A stretch of 64,000 bases of DNA from Armatimonadaceae bacterium (GCA_030446525.1 JAUJNC010000003.1:1-64000), one strand, 5' to 3'; counted from the first letter of the stretch, positions 42,451-53,966 are shown. The notes: generated by a model not told the origin, from the sequence alone. Numbers and translations: made by a program.

Positions 42451-42647
42451 CCGGTCTTGCTGGGCGGTGGCGGCGCTTCCGCCGCCTCCAGACGCTGCGC
42501 TGCGTCCCGGAAACGGTCGCGCGCGTCCGGGACGGTGTCGTCCTCACTGTCTACCGGGTCTACAGGATCTATGGGGTCTGTGGGACGCTCGGGCTCGGCC
42601 CGGCTGAGGGTCTACACTCAAGGGCACACTTGCTTCTGCTTACATCC

Positions 42648-43047
42648 TTATGGCTGCGGGGCTATCTCGTGGCCCTGTCGCCCGTAGCCGCGCAGCCGCA
42701 AGGCGAGGGCGACGAGCAGTACGCTCCGGAGGCGAGCGCGTAGGTGCCGATCATCCAGGCCCAGGCGAGGAGCCCGGCCCCCGGGGCAAGAAAGAGCGCG
42801 ACGCCCGGCAGCACCGAGGAGAGGCCGCTCAGGCCCAGCAGCCACTGTTCTCGATCTCCTTGGGCAGCCGGATTGCCGCCGCGATCTCCATGGCGCCCGT
42901 CACGAGGGCCCAGGCGGCCATCAGATACAGCAGCGCCACGGCCGCGGCCAGCGGCGCCACGAAGGCGATGACGACGCCGGTCACGACGCCGGCGATACCC
43001 TGCAGCACGAGCGCCCACCAGTTGCGAGCCAGTTGGTTCGCGGAAAT
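42648..43047 (-). pseudogene. HdeD-family membrane protein, frameshifted
   Basis: Minus strand: SANQLARNWWALVLQGIAGV is the HdeD opening, then VALLYLMAAWALVTGAMEIAAAIRLP. An indel near 42,850 moves to EQWLLGLSGLSSVLPGVALFL and AWMIGTYALASGAY, and another near 42,720 gives VLLVALALRLRGYGRQ and a stop at 42,648. Six short membrane helices result, as in HdeD (acid-stress membrane protein). TAGGAGAG stands directly in front of an ATT codon at 43,047, so the true start is unclear. In the present sequence the upstream hsp20 frame reads through into it. Confidence 0.75.
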
Positions 43048-43056
43048 CTCTCCTAC

Positions 43057-43100
43057 GCGGCCGCGGGGAAGAAGGGATCGATCCCTTCTTCCGCGGCCGC
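43057..43100. terminator. Long near-perfect palindrome between hsp20 and hdeD
   Basis: Left arm 43,057-43,079 and right arm 43,080-43,100 are reverse complements over 21 bases, apart from a GG bulge in the left arm; there is no loop and the centre is GATCGATC. Each arm ends in GCGGCCGC. It lies where one expects the end of hsp20 and the start of hdeD on the minus strand, so a transcription-termination or mRNA-stabilising hairpin is the simple reading; an assembly or cloning artefact is the alternative. Confidence 0.5.
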
Positions 43101-43104
43101 CCGC

Positions 43105-43850
43105 GTCCTGTTCGCTGCTGCCTACCCGCTCTGGGTCGTCTGTTCGCCGGCCCCCGCTCCGCGCTTGCCTGCGCCTGCCCGGACGTTCCTCGGATGCTGC
43201 CGACTGCCCGCCGCCGATCGGGATGCGGCGCCCTTGCTGCCCCGCCGGCTGCATCTTGGGCAGGCGCAGCGTGAGCACGCCGTCTCTAAACTCCGCCCGG
43301 ATGTTCTGCTCGTCCGGGGGCAGAGCCATCACGCGCTCGAAGTAGCCGAAGCGCCGCTCGCGCTGGTGGTACTGGCGCGGTTGCGCTTGCTGCGGCTGCC
43401 CCTGGGCTTGCCCGCCTTGCCCCGCCGCCTGGCCATCGGAGGCCTGCCCCTGCGCCGCCGGCTCCTGCGCCCCTTGCGGCGGCTCCCCTGCCGCATCTGG
43501 GCGCGCAGAGCGAGCAGCCCCGTCCTGCACCTGGATCTCGATATCCTCCTGGCGCACGGGCAGGTCCGCCTCGATGTGGTACTCCTGGTCGGTCTCGCTC
43601 ACGTCCACCTGCGGCGCCCACGCCTGCATCGCCGGCGCGCCACCGCCGGCGGCGGGCGCGAGCGCGCGCCGCTTTGGCCGAAGAACTGGCCGAAGAGCCG
43701 GTCCATGTCCTCCCGCATGCGCCGCATCATCTGCCACGGCGAGGCGCCTGAGAGCGCCGACGGACTGAACAGGTCGCCGCTGCCGCCGAAGGGGGACAGG
43801 CCCTGCTGCTGGCCCCGCCGCTGGGGCACGAGGTCTCGGTTGCGTAGCAT
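43105..43850 (-). pseudogene. Hsp20 small heat-shock protein with Gln/Ala-rich insert, frameshifted
   Basis: ATG 43,850 with GGGGAGGAG 8-9 bases upstream. The N-terminus MLRNRDLVPQRRGQQQGLSPF, then MMRRMREDMDRLFGQFFGQ, then an indel near 43,665. The alpha-crystallin domain follows: MQAWAPQVDVSETDQEYHIEADLP, EDIEIQVQDG, then an unusual insert of about 50 residues rich in Gln, Ala, Gly and Pro, then RQYHQRERRFGYFERVMALP and FRDGVLTLRLPKMQP. Just after DG another frame reads ALRAQMRQ, so part of the insert may result from an indel. There is no stop before the hdeD frame: hsp20 and hdeD read as one frame through the palindrome. Confidence 0.75.
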
Positions 43851-44183
43851 GATGTTCACTCCTCCCCTACTGTCGTTTGTCCCGCGCGCTGTCCCGGTGG
43901 GCGTCCCGTCCCTTTTTGTGGAGGGGAGTGACGCACGGGCACAATGGTAATACCATTCTGAAATCACGTTGAAACCGGTCGGGGACGAGAAAAACCAACG
44001 TCATATGGTTCATATAAAGCATATGCTACGCCCAGACTCATTTAAAGACCGGTTGCACCTATAAAGTACGTCCAGAACAGACTTACATGGAGGTGCGGGT
44101 GCACACGACAACTTGCAAGTGCCGCACGCGGTGCGTGGCGGGATGGTGGTACACAACGCGGGGGAGGTGGGTAAACAAGGGCT
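43851..44183. promoter_or_regulatory. Divergent control region with AATGGTA-A-TACCATT palindrome
   Basis: A 333-bp AT-richer gap between hsp20 (minus) and psiE (plus). A perfect 15-bp palindrome AATGGTAATACCATT occupies 43,943-43,957, about 93 bp before the hsp20 start. On the minus strand TATTAC inside it could be the -10 of a promoter with TTTCAA 16 bases upstream, so a repressor bound there would block hsp20 (inference). Further right, CATATG and TATAAAG (44,011-44,035) may serve psiE. No CIRCE or HAIR element is visible. Confidence 0.4.
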
Positions 44184-44676
44184 ATGTCTGCCATGGAAAA
44201 ACCGGCGCCTGCCCCAAGCCAGAGCCACAGCGAGAGGCGGGGGCGGGTCCACACACCCAGGTCCACCAGTTCCTGCGCCGCTCACTGGAGACGGCCCAGG
44301 ATGTGGTCATCGTCGTCCTGATGGCGCTGCTCATCGGCATCACCGCGCGGGCGCTGTGGCAGCTCTTCCAGATGGCGTTCCTGCGGCACACGGAGTACTC
44401 CGGTGCTGCTCTCGCAGGTGGTGTTCGTGCTCATCCTGACCGAGCTCTACCGCACGCTTGTCTTTTACCTGCGCGAGCACCGCGTCTCGGTGGCGCTGAT
44501 GGTCGAGGTGACCATCGTCAGCATCCTGCAGGAGCCTCATCCTCAAAGCCACCCACGAGTTCGAGGGTCCGCGCGGCCGGAAGCGCGCTGCTGCTGCTGG
44601 TGCTGGGGCGCTGCTGGCGCGGGATCGCTGGGTCGCCTGCTCGCGCAACGATGTGTCCGAAACCAGTGCCCACTGA
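44184..44676 (+). pseudogene. PsiE-family phosphate-starvation-inducible membrane protein, frameshifted
   Basis: ATG 44,184 (MSAMEKPAPAPSQSHSE), then an indel near 44,245. QFLRRSLETAQDVVIVVLMALLIGIT and ALWQLFQMAFLRHTEYS continue in the second frame; a shift near 44,402 gives VLLSQVVFVLILTELYRTLVFYLREHRVSVAL and VEVTIVSILQE, the core of the PsiE family; another near 44,530 gives LILKATHEFEGPR and the last helix, ending with TGA 44,674-44,676. Four membrane helices. PsiE is a standard member of Proteobacterial heat-resistance loci. Confidence 0.7.
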
Positions 44677-44703
44677 CGTGCTCAGGTCCGCCCTGCGCTC
44701 TGC

Positions 44704-45817
44704 GTGGGCTGGGTGCTCGCCTCCGATGAGCGCGACGAGCGCGTGCTGCAGGCCTACGAACAGGCCCGAGAGCTCCTGGCCCTCCTGCGGGACCAGTTCG
44801 GCCAGTTCCGGTGGGAGATGCCCTTCGTCGAGGAACGGCGCAACGCCCTTCGGCGCCCTGGAGCCGCTGCCCCTCTTGGAGCGGGGCCTGCAGGAGAAGC
44901 TGTACCGGGGCTGGGACTTCGCGCTGGTGCTCGTGCCCAACGAGCGGGAGCCGCGCGAGCGCATCTTCACCCTGGGCGTGCCCTCCTCCGCGCTGGAAGT
45001 GGCGGTGCTGTCGAGCGCCCGGCTGGGGCCACCTTCCGCGGGCCTGAGCGCGCGGGTTGCGGCGCTCGCCCTGCACCTTCTGGGGCACCTGTGGGGGCTG
45101 GAACATGCCCCCACGGGGCCCATGGCTCCCCCGGAAGGCGCACAGCTGCCGGGCCCGGCGCCGTTCTCGCCCCAAGAGCGCGCAGCGATCTCTTCGCGGC
45201 TGGCGGAGGCGGCCGACGCGCGCCTCGAGGAGCAGCCGCGCTCACGGCTCGGGAGCTGGCTGTCCTTTGCCTGGCGCACGTTCCGGGAGGACCCGCGCGG
45301 GATCCTTGCCGACATCTGGGCCTGCGCCCCGTGGCAGATGCCGCTGCGGATGGCACGCCTGACGGCGGCGACAGCCGTCTCGCTGGTGTTTCTGCTGCTG
45401 GGCTCCGACGCGTGGGTCGTGGGCGTGAACGCCCCGGCGCGGCATCTGGGGGGCGGCGCGGCCCTGTCGGTGCTGGCGGCGACGCTGTTCGTGTTCTTGG
45501 GGCAGAACCTGGGCAGCCTCGCCCGGGGCGCCGGCCGGCGCGAGCAGCTCACGCGCACGCACCTGGTGCTGTTCTTCACGCTGCTCTTGGGCATGGGCGC
45601 GCTGTGGTGTGTGCTCTTCGGGGTCTCGCTCCTGGCCACGTCGCTGGTGCCGCGTGCCGTGGTTTCTGCCTGGGTCGGCGGGTCGCCCGGAGCGGCGGGG
45701 CTGGCGCGGCATGCGGCCTTCATGGCCTCTCTGGGCGTGCTGGCCGGGGCGCTGGGCGGCAACCTGGAAGACGAGGGGGCGATCAAGGCGGAGTTGTTCT
45801 ATGACGAAGAGACCTGA
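44704..45817 (+). pseudogene. Metzincin-like domain fused to membrane helices, catalytic Glu missing, one frameshift
   Basis: From GTG 44,704: WVLASDERDERVLQAYEQARELLALLRDQFGQFRWE. An indel near 44,850 leads to LPLLERGLQEKLYRGWDFALVLVPN, then ALALHLLGHLWGLEHAP at 45,062-45,112. HLLGHLWGLEH (45,074-45,106) has all three zinc histidines and the Gly of the metzincin motif HExxHxxGxxH, but Leu replaces the catalytic Glu. A linker and about four membrane helices follow (TAATAVSLVFLLLGSDAW, LSVLAATLFVFLGQNLG, THLVLFFTLLLGMGALWCVL, HAAFMASLGVLAGALGG). I do not recognise a named family for the whole; it is probably a membrane-bound pseudo-protease or zinc-binding stress protein. Confidence 0.55.
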
Positions 45818-46127
45818 AGGGCGCAGCAGCCCTGTTGAACAGGCGGCTGGGCGGACGCTCTGCTCCTGCACCGGTGCCTCCCCATGGACCTTCGCAGTGT
45901 GCTGATACCATGGGCGAGTTTGGTGCGGCAAACGTCGTGTCCGTTGTCCGGGCACACGCCCGGGCTGCCGGCGCGCCGCCGCATGCGGCGAGTCTGTCGA
46001 ATGCCAGCGCCATTCTACGTATCTCCTTGTATCTCCTTTCCCTTTGTATCAGCAACATCAGGCGGCGACCCGCTCGCGCCGGGGTGGTCGCCGCCTTTGC
46101 ATCTTCTTTGAGAAGCGATTTAGATCC
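45818..46127. terminator. Convergent gap with strong hairpin (46,061-46,095)
   Basis: 310 bp between the metzincin-like gene (plus) and the DUF5335 stub (minus). It holds one strong signal: a perfect 10-bp stem GGCGGCGACC (46,061-46,070) / GGTCGCCGCC (46,086-46,095) followed by TTTGCATCTTCTTT on the plus strand and preceded by CATCA. It would end transcription from both sides. No gene seen in the rest. Confidence 0.5.
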
Positions 46128-46211
46128 TTACCTGCTCACCTCCGCGTGTTCACGACCGAAATCGTCGAAGAACGCGACCCATTCGTCGCGCAGGATCTCT
46201 CGTGTGGCCAT
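46128..46211 (-). CDS. 27-residue ORF, N-terminal stub of a DUF5335-like protein
   Basis: ATG 46,211 has GAGGAGGG about 8 bases upstream and lies 17 bases after the stop of the preceding hsp20, so it is placed as the last gene of the chaperone operon. It encodes MATREILRDEWVAFFDDFGRE and six more residues, then TAA. The start (ATR-I-R-EW--FFD-FSR-H) matches DUF5335 proteins, which are about 110 residues long and often stand next to stress genes. Either a truncated gene or a small relic; a terminator hairpin follows directly. Confidence 0.45.
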   Translation of the reverse strand: MATREILRDEWVAFFDDFGREHAEVSR

Positions 46212-46228
46212 AAGCGAATCCCTCCTCG

Positions 46229-46738
46229 TCACTCAACCTTGACATGAACCCGGTGCGCCCGGGCGCGCTCGGATTTGGGCAGCGTCACGGTCAGCACGCC
46301 GTTCCTATACGTGGAGCGCGCCCGGTCCGCCTCCACCTCGCAGGGCAGAGGCACCGCCCGCGCAAAGGCGCCGTAGCGCCGCTCGAGCCGGTGATAGTCG
46401 CGCCGCTTCTCCTCATGCTCCTGCCGCTTCTGGCCCCGAAGCCAGAGGTTGCGGCCCGACACCTCCACCTGCAGGTCGCGGTGATCCATGCCGGGAATGT
46501 CGGCGCGGACGATCACGTCATGGTCGGTCTCCTCCAGATCCACTGCGGGACCAACCGAAAAGACCGAGGACGCCTCCAACGGGAAGAGACCGCCGCGCAC
46601 GCCGACAGGCGCAGGGGCGTCTCTCGTCCCCGCCCGCTCGTGGTGGCGCCAGCGGCTTAGCCATCGATCAAACGCCTCCCCAATCTCGTCCCGGAGGCGT
46701 CCCAGCGACTCCTGCCATTTCTCTGGTACCAGGGTCAT
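46229..46738 (-). CDS. Hsp20 small heat-shock protein (second copy)
   Basis: 169 residues; ATG 46,738 with an ideal AGGAGGTGA 4-5 bases upstream. An N-terminal amphipathic part (WQESLGRLRDEIGEAFDRWLSRW) precedes the alpha-crystallin domain: PAVDLEETDHDVIVRADIPGMDHRDLQVEV, YHRLERRYGAFARAVPLP and TYRNGVLTVTLPKSE. The I-x-I/V tail is VHVKVE. ATP-independent holdase, cytoplasmic. It lies 73 bp after the third hsp20. Confidence 0.93.
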   Translation of the reverse strand: MTLVPEKWQESLGRLRDEIGEAFDRWLSRWRHHERAGTRDAPAPVGVRGGLFPLEASSVFSVGPAVDLEETDHDVIVRADIPGMDHRDLQVEVSGRNLWLRGQKRQEHEEKRRDYHRLERRYGAFARAVPLPCEVEADRARSTYRNGVLTVTLPKSERARAHRVHVKVE

Positions 46739-46810
46739 TGATCTCACCTCCTGTAGGAAATTCTGCCTTACCGCCAGGATGCTAACGGGCATCCTGGCGG
46801 TTCAGATTGC

Positions 46811-47215
46811 TCAGGCGACTTGCACCTCGATTCGCCTTGGCTTGGCTTCTTCCGCTCTGGGCAGATGGAGCGTCAGAACGCCGTCCTTCAGCTCCGCCTT
46901 GATGTTACTGGTGTCCACCCGATCCGAGAGCTGGAACTGCCGGAAGAAGTTGACCAGTCCGAACTCGCGGTAGATCGGGTCACCCGGCAGCTGGTGCTGT
47001 GCTCGCGCCTGCAGCGTGAGGATGTCCTCCTTCACCTCGATCACGAGGGCATCCCCGCTGACGCCCGGCAGGTCGGCCAGTATCGTCAGCCCCTGCGGCG
47101 ATTCATAGATATCCACCGGCGGCGCGAAGTACTGCTCCTGCGCGCGCGTCCCTTCCTGTGCGCTCTGCGTATCTCCCGTTCCCTGCTGCGGGGCCTGTAC
47201 GGTTCGCTCTGCCAT
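46811..47215 (-). CDS. Hsp20 small heat-shock protein (third copy, HSP20-like with short N-terminus)
   Basis: 134 residues. ATG 47,215 is preferred to 47,224 because AAGGAGGG lies the right distance before it and touches the earlier ATG. A Gln-rich N-terminus (VQAPQQGTGDTQSAQEG) precedes PPVDIYESPQGLTILADLPGV, IEVKEDILTLQARA, FGLVNFFRQFQLSDRVD and LKDGVLTLHLPRAEE. This is the Hsp20 subgroup lacking the usual RRYG motif. In the chaperone operon. Confidence 0.9.
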   Translation of the reverse strand: MAERTVQAPQQGTGDTQSAQEGTRAQEQYFAPPVDIYESPQGLTILADLPGVSGDALVIEVKEDILTLQARAQHQLPGDPIYREFGLVNFFRQFQLSDRVDTSNIKAELKDGVLTLHLPRAEEAKPRRIEVQVA

Positions 47216-47234
47216 CGCTGGCATCCCTCCTTTC

Positions 47235-47699
47235 TTAGCTCACCTCGATCTGGATCTGCTTGGGCTTGGCCGCCTCGGATTTGGGCAGCGTGATCGTCAG
47301 CAGGCCGTTGGCGTACCGTGCCTGCACCCGATTGCTGTCGACCTCCACCGGCAGCTCGATGGTACGGAAGAACTTGCCCGCGGCGCGCTCGCTGCGGTGG
47401 TACGCCTCCGCCGGCACATCCCGGGGTCCCGTCTTCTCACCCGAGATCGTAAGCGTGTTGCGGACAACGGTCAGGTTGAGCGCCTGCGGATCGATGCCCG
47501 GGGCCAGCGCCTCCACATAGACGTTGTCTCGGTCCTCGCTCACATTGACGAGCGGGTAGGCGCGGGCCGCTCGCCCCGGAAGGAAAGTGGCCGTTCCACT
47601 CCCGGGCGACATGCCGGGCAGCGCGTTCGTCAAGGCGCGGTCTATCTCGCGCCGGAGCGTTTCCATCTCGCGGAATGGGTCCCATGCTCGCATGGTCAT
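47235..47699 (-). CDS. Hsp20 small heat-shock protein (fourth copy)
   Basis: 154 residues; ATG 47,699 with AAGGAGGAAG upstream. MTMRAWDPFREMETLRREIDRAL is a classic Hsp20 beginning; then YPLVNVSEDRDNVYVEALAPGID, YHRSERAAGKFFRTIELP and YANGLLTITLPKSEAAKP. First of three consecutive hsp20 genes behind clpB; the three differ strongly from each other, so they are not a recent tandem duplication and may form mixed oligomers (inference). Confidence 0.93.
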   Translation of the reverse strand: MTMRAWDPFREMETLRREIDRALTNALPGMSPGSGTATFLPGRAARAYPLVNVSEDRDNVYVEALAPGIDPQALNLTVVRNTLTISGEKTGPRDVPAEAYHRSERAAGKFFRTIELPVEVDSNRVQARYANGLLTITLPKSEAAKPKQIQIEVS

Positions 47700-47783
47700 C
47701 CGTATCTTCCTCCTTTCTGCAAAGAACCGTTCGACGATCTTTCTTTCAAGGGCGCCCCGCCGAAGCGAGGCGCCTGTGATGGC

Positions 47784-50414
<2,631 letters not shown>

Positions 50415-50532
50415 AGGTTATATCCTCCTTTGACCAGTTACAAATGATGCCTTATCTCGCGCCCCACCGTCCAGGCCGGCGGATCGCTCGCCGGAGATGA
50501 GTCCTGGCCGGCGATCTCGACAACGAAACCGT

Positions 50533-50841
50533 TCACCGCACTTGCTGGCGCGCCAGGCTCGCTTCCAGTGCCTCGATACGATCGAGCAGATCGCTGACCA
50601 GCCCCAGCGCATGCCAGGGAAGGCCCAGGCCCTGCCGCAGGCGCACCATCCGCCGCAGCCGCAGAACGGCCGCCGGCGCGAACCGGGGCTCACCGCCCAC
50701 CTCGGCCGCGGCGTCGAACAGGCCCAGCGCAAAGAGGCGACGGATCAGATCCGGGTGCAGGCCCACCCTGCGTGCCAGCCCAGGCACGTCCAGCAGATCG
50801 TCGCCGATCGCTTCGCACCGTGCCAGAACAAAACCCGTCAT
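50533..50841 (-). CDS. cbpM: CbpM-like MerR-fold chaperone modulator
   Basis: 102 residues; ATG 50,841 overlaps the cbpA stop (ATGA). LLDVPGLARRVGLHPDLIRRLFALGLF is the MerR-like helix-turn-helix, RFAPAAVLRLRRMVRLRQGLGLPWHAL the second half, then a coiled-coil tail (VSDLLDRIEALEASLARQQ). CbpM-type proteins bind the J domain of CbpA and restrain it; overlap with cbpA supports this. A direct transcriptional role (HspR-like) is possible, but no HAIR sites are visible. Confidence 0.8.
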   Translation of the reverse strand: MTGFVLARCEAIGDDLLDVPGLARRVGLHPDLIRRLFALGLFDAAAEVGGEPRFAPAAVLRLRRMVRLRQGLGLPWHALGLVSDLLDRIEALEASLARQQVR

Positions 50842-51836
50842 CGCGTCCCCTCCCGCTTTGCTTCTTTCGTCGCGCGCGGATCGAAGGTGGAAGCCTTCCG
50901 CAGCGCCTCGAAGAGTTCTCGCTCGCGCTTCGAGAGAGTTCGCGGCACCTCGATGCGGATGGCCGCATACAGATCACCGCGCCCTCCGCTGCGATCCGGC
51001 AACCCCTGGCCGCGCAGGCGCAGCCGCTTGCCCGGCCCGGTGCCCGCAGGCAATCTCATCCGCACGGGGCCATCCAGCGTGGGCACGGGGATCTCCGCGC
51101 CCAGCGCCGCTTCCCACGGGGTTACCGGAACGTCGACGAACAGGTCCGGTCCCTCGACGCGGAACACCGGGTGCGGCGCAACGCGCACGCGGATGTAGAG
51201 GTCGCCCGCCTCGCCGCCACCGCTGCCGGAACCGCCCTGACCGGCGACCCGCACCACCGCGCCATCGGTGGTGCCCGGGGGTATGCGGATGTCCAGCGTC
51301 TGTGCCTCTTCCCGCACCTGCCCATCGGAGCCGATCACGGGCCGGCCGAGGGTGACCTTCTGGGTCATGCCCCGGTACGCGTCTTCGAGCGAGACGCTGA
51401 TCTCACCCTCGATGTCCTGGCCCCGCGGGCGTGCCGTCCCGCGCCGGACGCGGGGGCCGCCTCCGAGGTCGCCGCCGAAGAGCGACCCGAAGAAGTCGCT
51501 GAAGTCGTCCCCGCCCAAGCCGCCAAAGCCGAAGTCCTCGGGGCGGACGGTGCGGTACTCCACGCGCGCGTTGTCGCCCCAGCCCGGAGGCGGCGTGAAG
51601 TCCTGCCCGGCGCGCCAGTTCGGCCCGAGCGCGTCATACTGGCGGCGCTTCTCCGGGTCGCGCAGCACGTCGTATGCCTCGCTGACCTGCTTGAAGCGCT
51701 CCTCCGCGCCCGGCTCCTTGTTCACGTCCGGGTGGTACTTGCGCGCAAGCTTGCGGTAGGCCGCCTGGATCTGATCCGGCGTCGCGTCGCGCGGCACCTC
51801 CAGCAACTGGTAGTAATCTTGAAACGTGACCGCCAT
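50838..51836 (-). CDS. cbpA: CbpA/DnaJ class-B co-chaperone
   Basis: 332 residues; ATG 51,836 with GGAGGGATG upstream. J domain at residues 1-72 with the HPD motif (RKYHPDVNKE), a Gly/Phe-rich linker (FGFGGLGGDDFSDFFGSLFGG), then two C-terminal beta domains (GQDIEGEISVSLEDAYRG, LDIRIPPGTTDGAVVRVAG, GDLYIRVRVAPHPVF). No CxxCxGxG zinc-finger repeats, so class B (CbpA) rather than canonical DnaJ. It stimulates DnaK ATPase and delivers substrates. Confidence 0.93.
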   Translation of the reverse strand: MAVTFQDYYQLLEVPRDATPDQIQAAYRKLARKYHPDVNKEPGAEERFKQVSEAYDVLRDPEKRRQYDALGPNWRAGQDFTPPPGWGDNARVEYRTVRPEDFGFGGLGGDDFSDFFGSLFGGDLGGGPRVRRGTARPRGQDIEGEISVSLEDAYRGMTQKVTLGRPVIGSDGQVREEAQTLDIRIPPGTTDGAVVRVAGQGGSGSGGGEAGDLYIRVRVAPHPVFRVEGPDLFVDVPVTPWEAALGAEIPVPTLDGPVRMRLPAGTGPGKRLRLRGQGLPDRSGGRGDLYAAIRIEVPRTLSKRERELFEALRKASTFDPRATKEAKREGTR

Positions 51837-51938
51837 CTACATCCCTCCGTGCGTCTCGCCCTTCCGGATCGCGGCTTCGGGGAGGGCGGACGGCGCCACA
51901 GCCGGCTCACCTCGGGGCATCTGCGTCCGCCTCCTTCC

Positions 51939-53822
51939 TCACTTGTGGGTGAACTCGGCGTCGATCACCTCGTCCTCCGCCGCACCCGCCGCGTCACCGT
52001 GTCCGTTCGTGTTTGCCCCGGCCTGCTGATACGCCGCTTCGCTCAGGCTGTAGGATGCCTGCTGCAGGTCGCTCATCAGGCTGCGCAGACGCTCGACACC
52101 CGCGTTGTCGTTCAGCGCCTGCCGGACATCGGAGACCAGTTGCTCGCAGCGTGCTTTGACATGCACCGGCGCGCGCTCCCCGAGCTCACGGAGTTGCCGC
52201 TCCACCTGGTAGGCGACCGAGTCGGCCTGGTTGCGGACCTCCACCTCCTCGCGGCGGCGCTTGTCCTGGGCGGCGTTCTGCTCGGCCTCCCGGACCATCC
52301 GCTCGATCTCGGACTGGTCCAGGCTCGTGGAGCCGCTGATGGTGATGGTTTGCTCCTTGCCGGTGTCCTTGTCGCGCGCCGTGACATGGAGGATGCCGTT
52401 GGCGTCGATGTCAAAGGTCACCTCCACCTGCGGCACGCCGCGCGGCGCGGGGCGGATGCCCTCCAGGCGGAAGCGGCCGAGCTGCCGGTTGTCGCGCGCC
52501 ATCTCACGCTCTCCCTGGAGCACCACGACGTCGACGGCGCTCTGATCGTCCTCGGCCGTGGAAAAGACCTCGGAGCGGCGCGCGGGGATGGTCGTGTTGC
52601 GCTCGATGAGCCGGGTCATCACGCCGCCCATCGTTTCCACCCCCAGCGACAGCGGCGTCACGTCCAGCAGGACCACGTCCTCGACCTCGCCCGCCAGCAC
52701 GCCGGCCTGGATAGCGGCGCCGATCGCGACCACTTCGTCCGGGTTCACGCTCTGGTTGGGCTCCTTGCCGCCCGTCAGGCGGCGCACCAGGTCCTGCACC
52801 GCCGGGATGCGCGTGGAGCCGCCGACCAGGATCACCTCGTCGATGTCCTGCGTGGTCAGCTTGGCGTCGGCCAGAGCGCGCTCGACCGGTACGCGGCAGC
52901 GTTCGACGAGCTCGTGCGTCAGCTCATGGAACCTGGCGCGGGTCAGCTTCTGGATCAGGTGCTTGGGACCTTCCGCATTGGCGGTGATGAAAGGCAGGTT
53001 GATCTCCGTCTCCGTTGCCGAAGACAGCTCGATCTTGGCCCGCTCCGCCGCCTCGGAGAGCCGCTGGAGCGCCTGCTTGTCCTTGCGCAGGTCGATTCCT
53101 TCCTCGCGCTGGAACTGCTCGGCAAGCCAGTCCACGATGCGCCGGTCGAAGTCGTCACCGCCCAGATGCGTGTCGCCGCTGGTCGCCTTGACCTCGAAGA
53201 CGCCCTCGCCGACATCCAGGATGGAGACGTCGAAGGTACCGCCGCCCAGGTCGAAGACCAGGATCGTTTCGTTCTTCTTTTTGTCCAGGCCGTAGGCGAG
53301 GGCGGCCGCCGTCGGCTCGTTGATGATGCGCAGGACGTTCAGCCCGGCGATCTGCCCCGCGTCCTTGGTCGCCTGGCGCTGGGCATCATTGAAATAGGCG
53401 GGGACAGTGATAACGACGTCCGTTACCTTCTCGCCCAGGTATTTGCCGGCGTCGTCCGTCAACTTGCGCAGGACCTGCGCCGATATCTCTTCCGGCGCGT
53501 ATTGCTTGCCTCGAATGTCGAAGCGAACGGAGTCGTTAGGGCCGGGCACCACTTTGTAGGGCACGATCCTGCTTTCCGCGTCTGCTTCGCCCCACTTGCG
53601 CCCGATAAAGCGCTTGGCGGAATAGATGGTCGCTTCCGGGTTGAGGATGGCCTGCCGTTTGGCAAGCTGCCCAACAAGGCGCTGGCCATCCTTGCTGAAA
53701 GAGACCACGGAGGGTGTCGTGCGGCTGCCCTCCGCATTGGCAATAACAGTGGGCTTACCGCCCTCCATCGCGGCAACAACAGAGTTTGTGGTACCTAAAT
53801 CGATACCGACTGCTTTCGCCAT
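51939..53822 (-). CDS. dnaK: DnaK (Hsp70) chaperone
   Basis: 627 residues. ATG 53,822 ([14 protein letters not shown]) has GGAGGTGATG upstream; the frame is open 21 codons further but without a ribosome site. Nucleotide-binding domain blocks: [54 protein letters not shown] and [14 protein letters not shown]. Substrate domain: [19 protein letters not shown], then a helical lid and a short acidic tail ending [10 protein letters not shown]. First gene of the operon dnaK-cbpA-cbpM-clpB-hsp20(x3). No grpE is present nearby, so GrpE must come from elsewhere. Confidence 0.97.
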   Translation of the reverse strand: MAKAVGIDLGTTNSVVAAMEGGKPTVIANAEGSRTTPSVVSFSKDGQRLVGQLAKRQAILNPEATIYSAKRFIGRKWGEADAESRIVPYKVVPGPNDSVRFDIRGKQYAPEEISAQVLRKLTDDAGKYLGEKVTDVVITVPAYFNDAQRQATKDAGQIAGLNVLRIINEPTAAALAYGLDKKKNETILVFDLGGGTFDVSILDVGEGVFEVKATSGDTHLGGDDFDRRIVDWLAEQFQREEGIDLRKDKQALQRLSEAAERAKIELSSATETEINLPFITANAEGPKHLIQKLTRARFHELTHELVERCRVPVERALADAKLTTQDIDEVILVGGSTRIPAVQDLVRRLTGGKEPNQSVNPDEVVAIGAAIQAGVLAGEVEDVVLLDVTPLSLGVETMGGVMTRLIERNTTIPARRSEVFSTAEDDQSAVDVVVLQGEREMARDNRQLGRFRLEGIRPAPRGVPQVEVTFDIDANGILHVTARDKDTGKEQTITISGSTSLDQSEIERMVREAEQNAAQDKRRREEVEVRNQADSVAYQVERQLRELGERAPVHVKARCEQLVSDVRQALNDNAGVERLRSLMSDLQQASYSLSEAAYQQAGANTNGHGDAAGAAEDEVIDAEFTHK

Positions 53823-53966
53823 GAGCATCACCTCCAAAGGTTTTGCCGAACGCTTGGCAGCAACACGGTGGTTCGTCGCTACCAAGCAGGCGGACTTAGA
53901 AATCTTTATTGGCTTGGTCTCACGTCAACCTCTAACCTCCACCCACTTATTTCCGAGTTCTTATAG

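Noticed and set aside
50772..53798. 1008-residue open frame on the plus strand
   Set aside because: Antisense shadow of dnaK and cbpA; same skewed composition and no recognisable domain.
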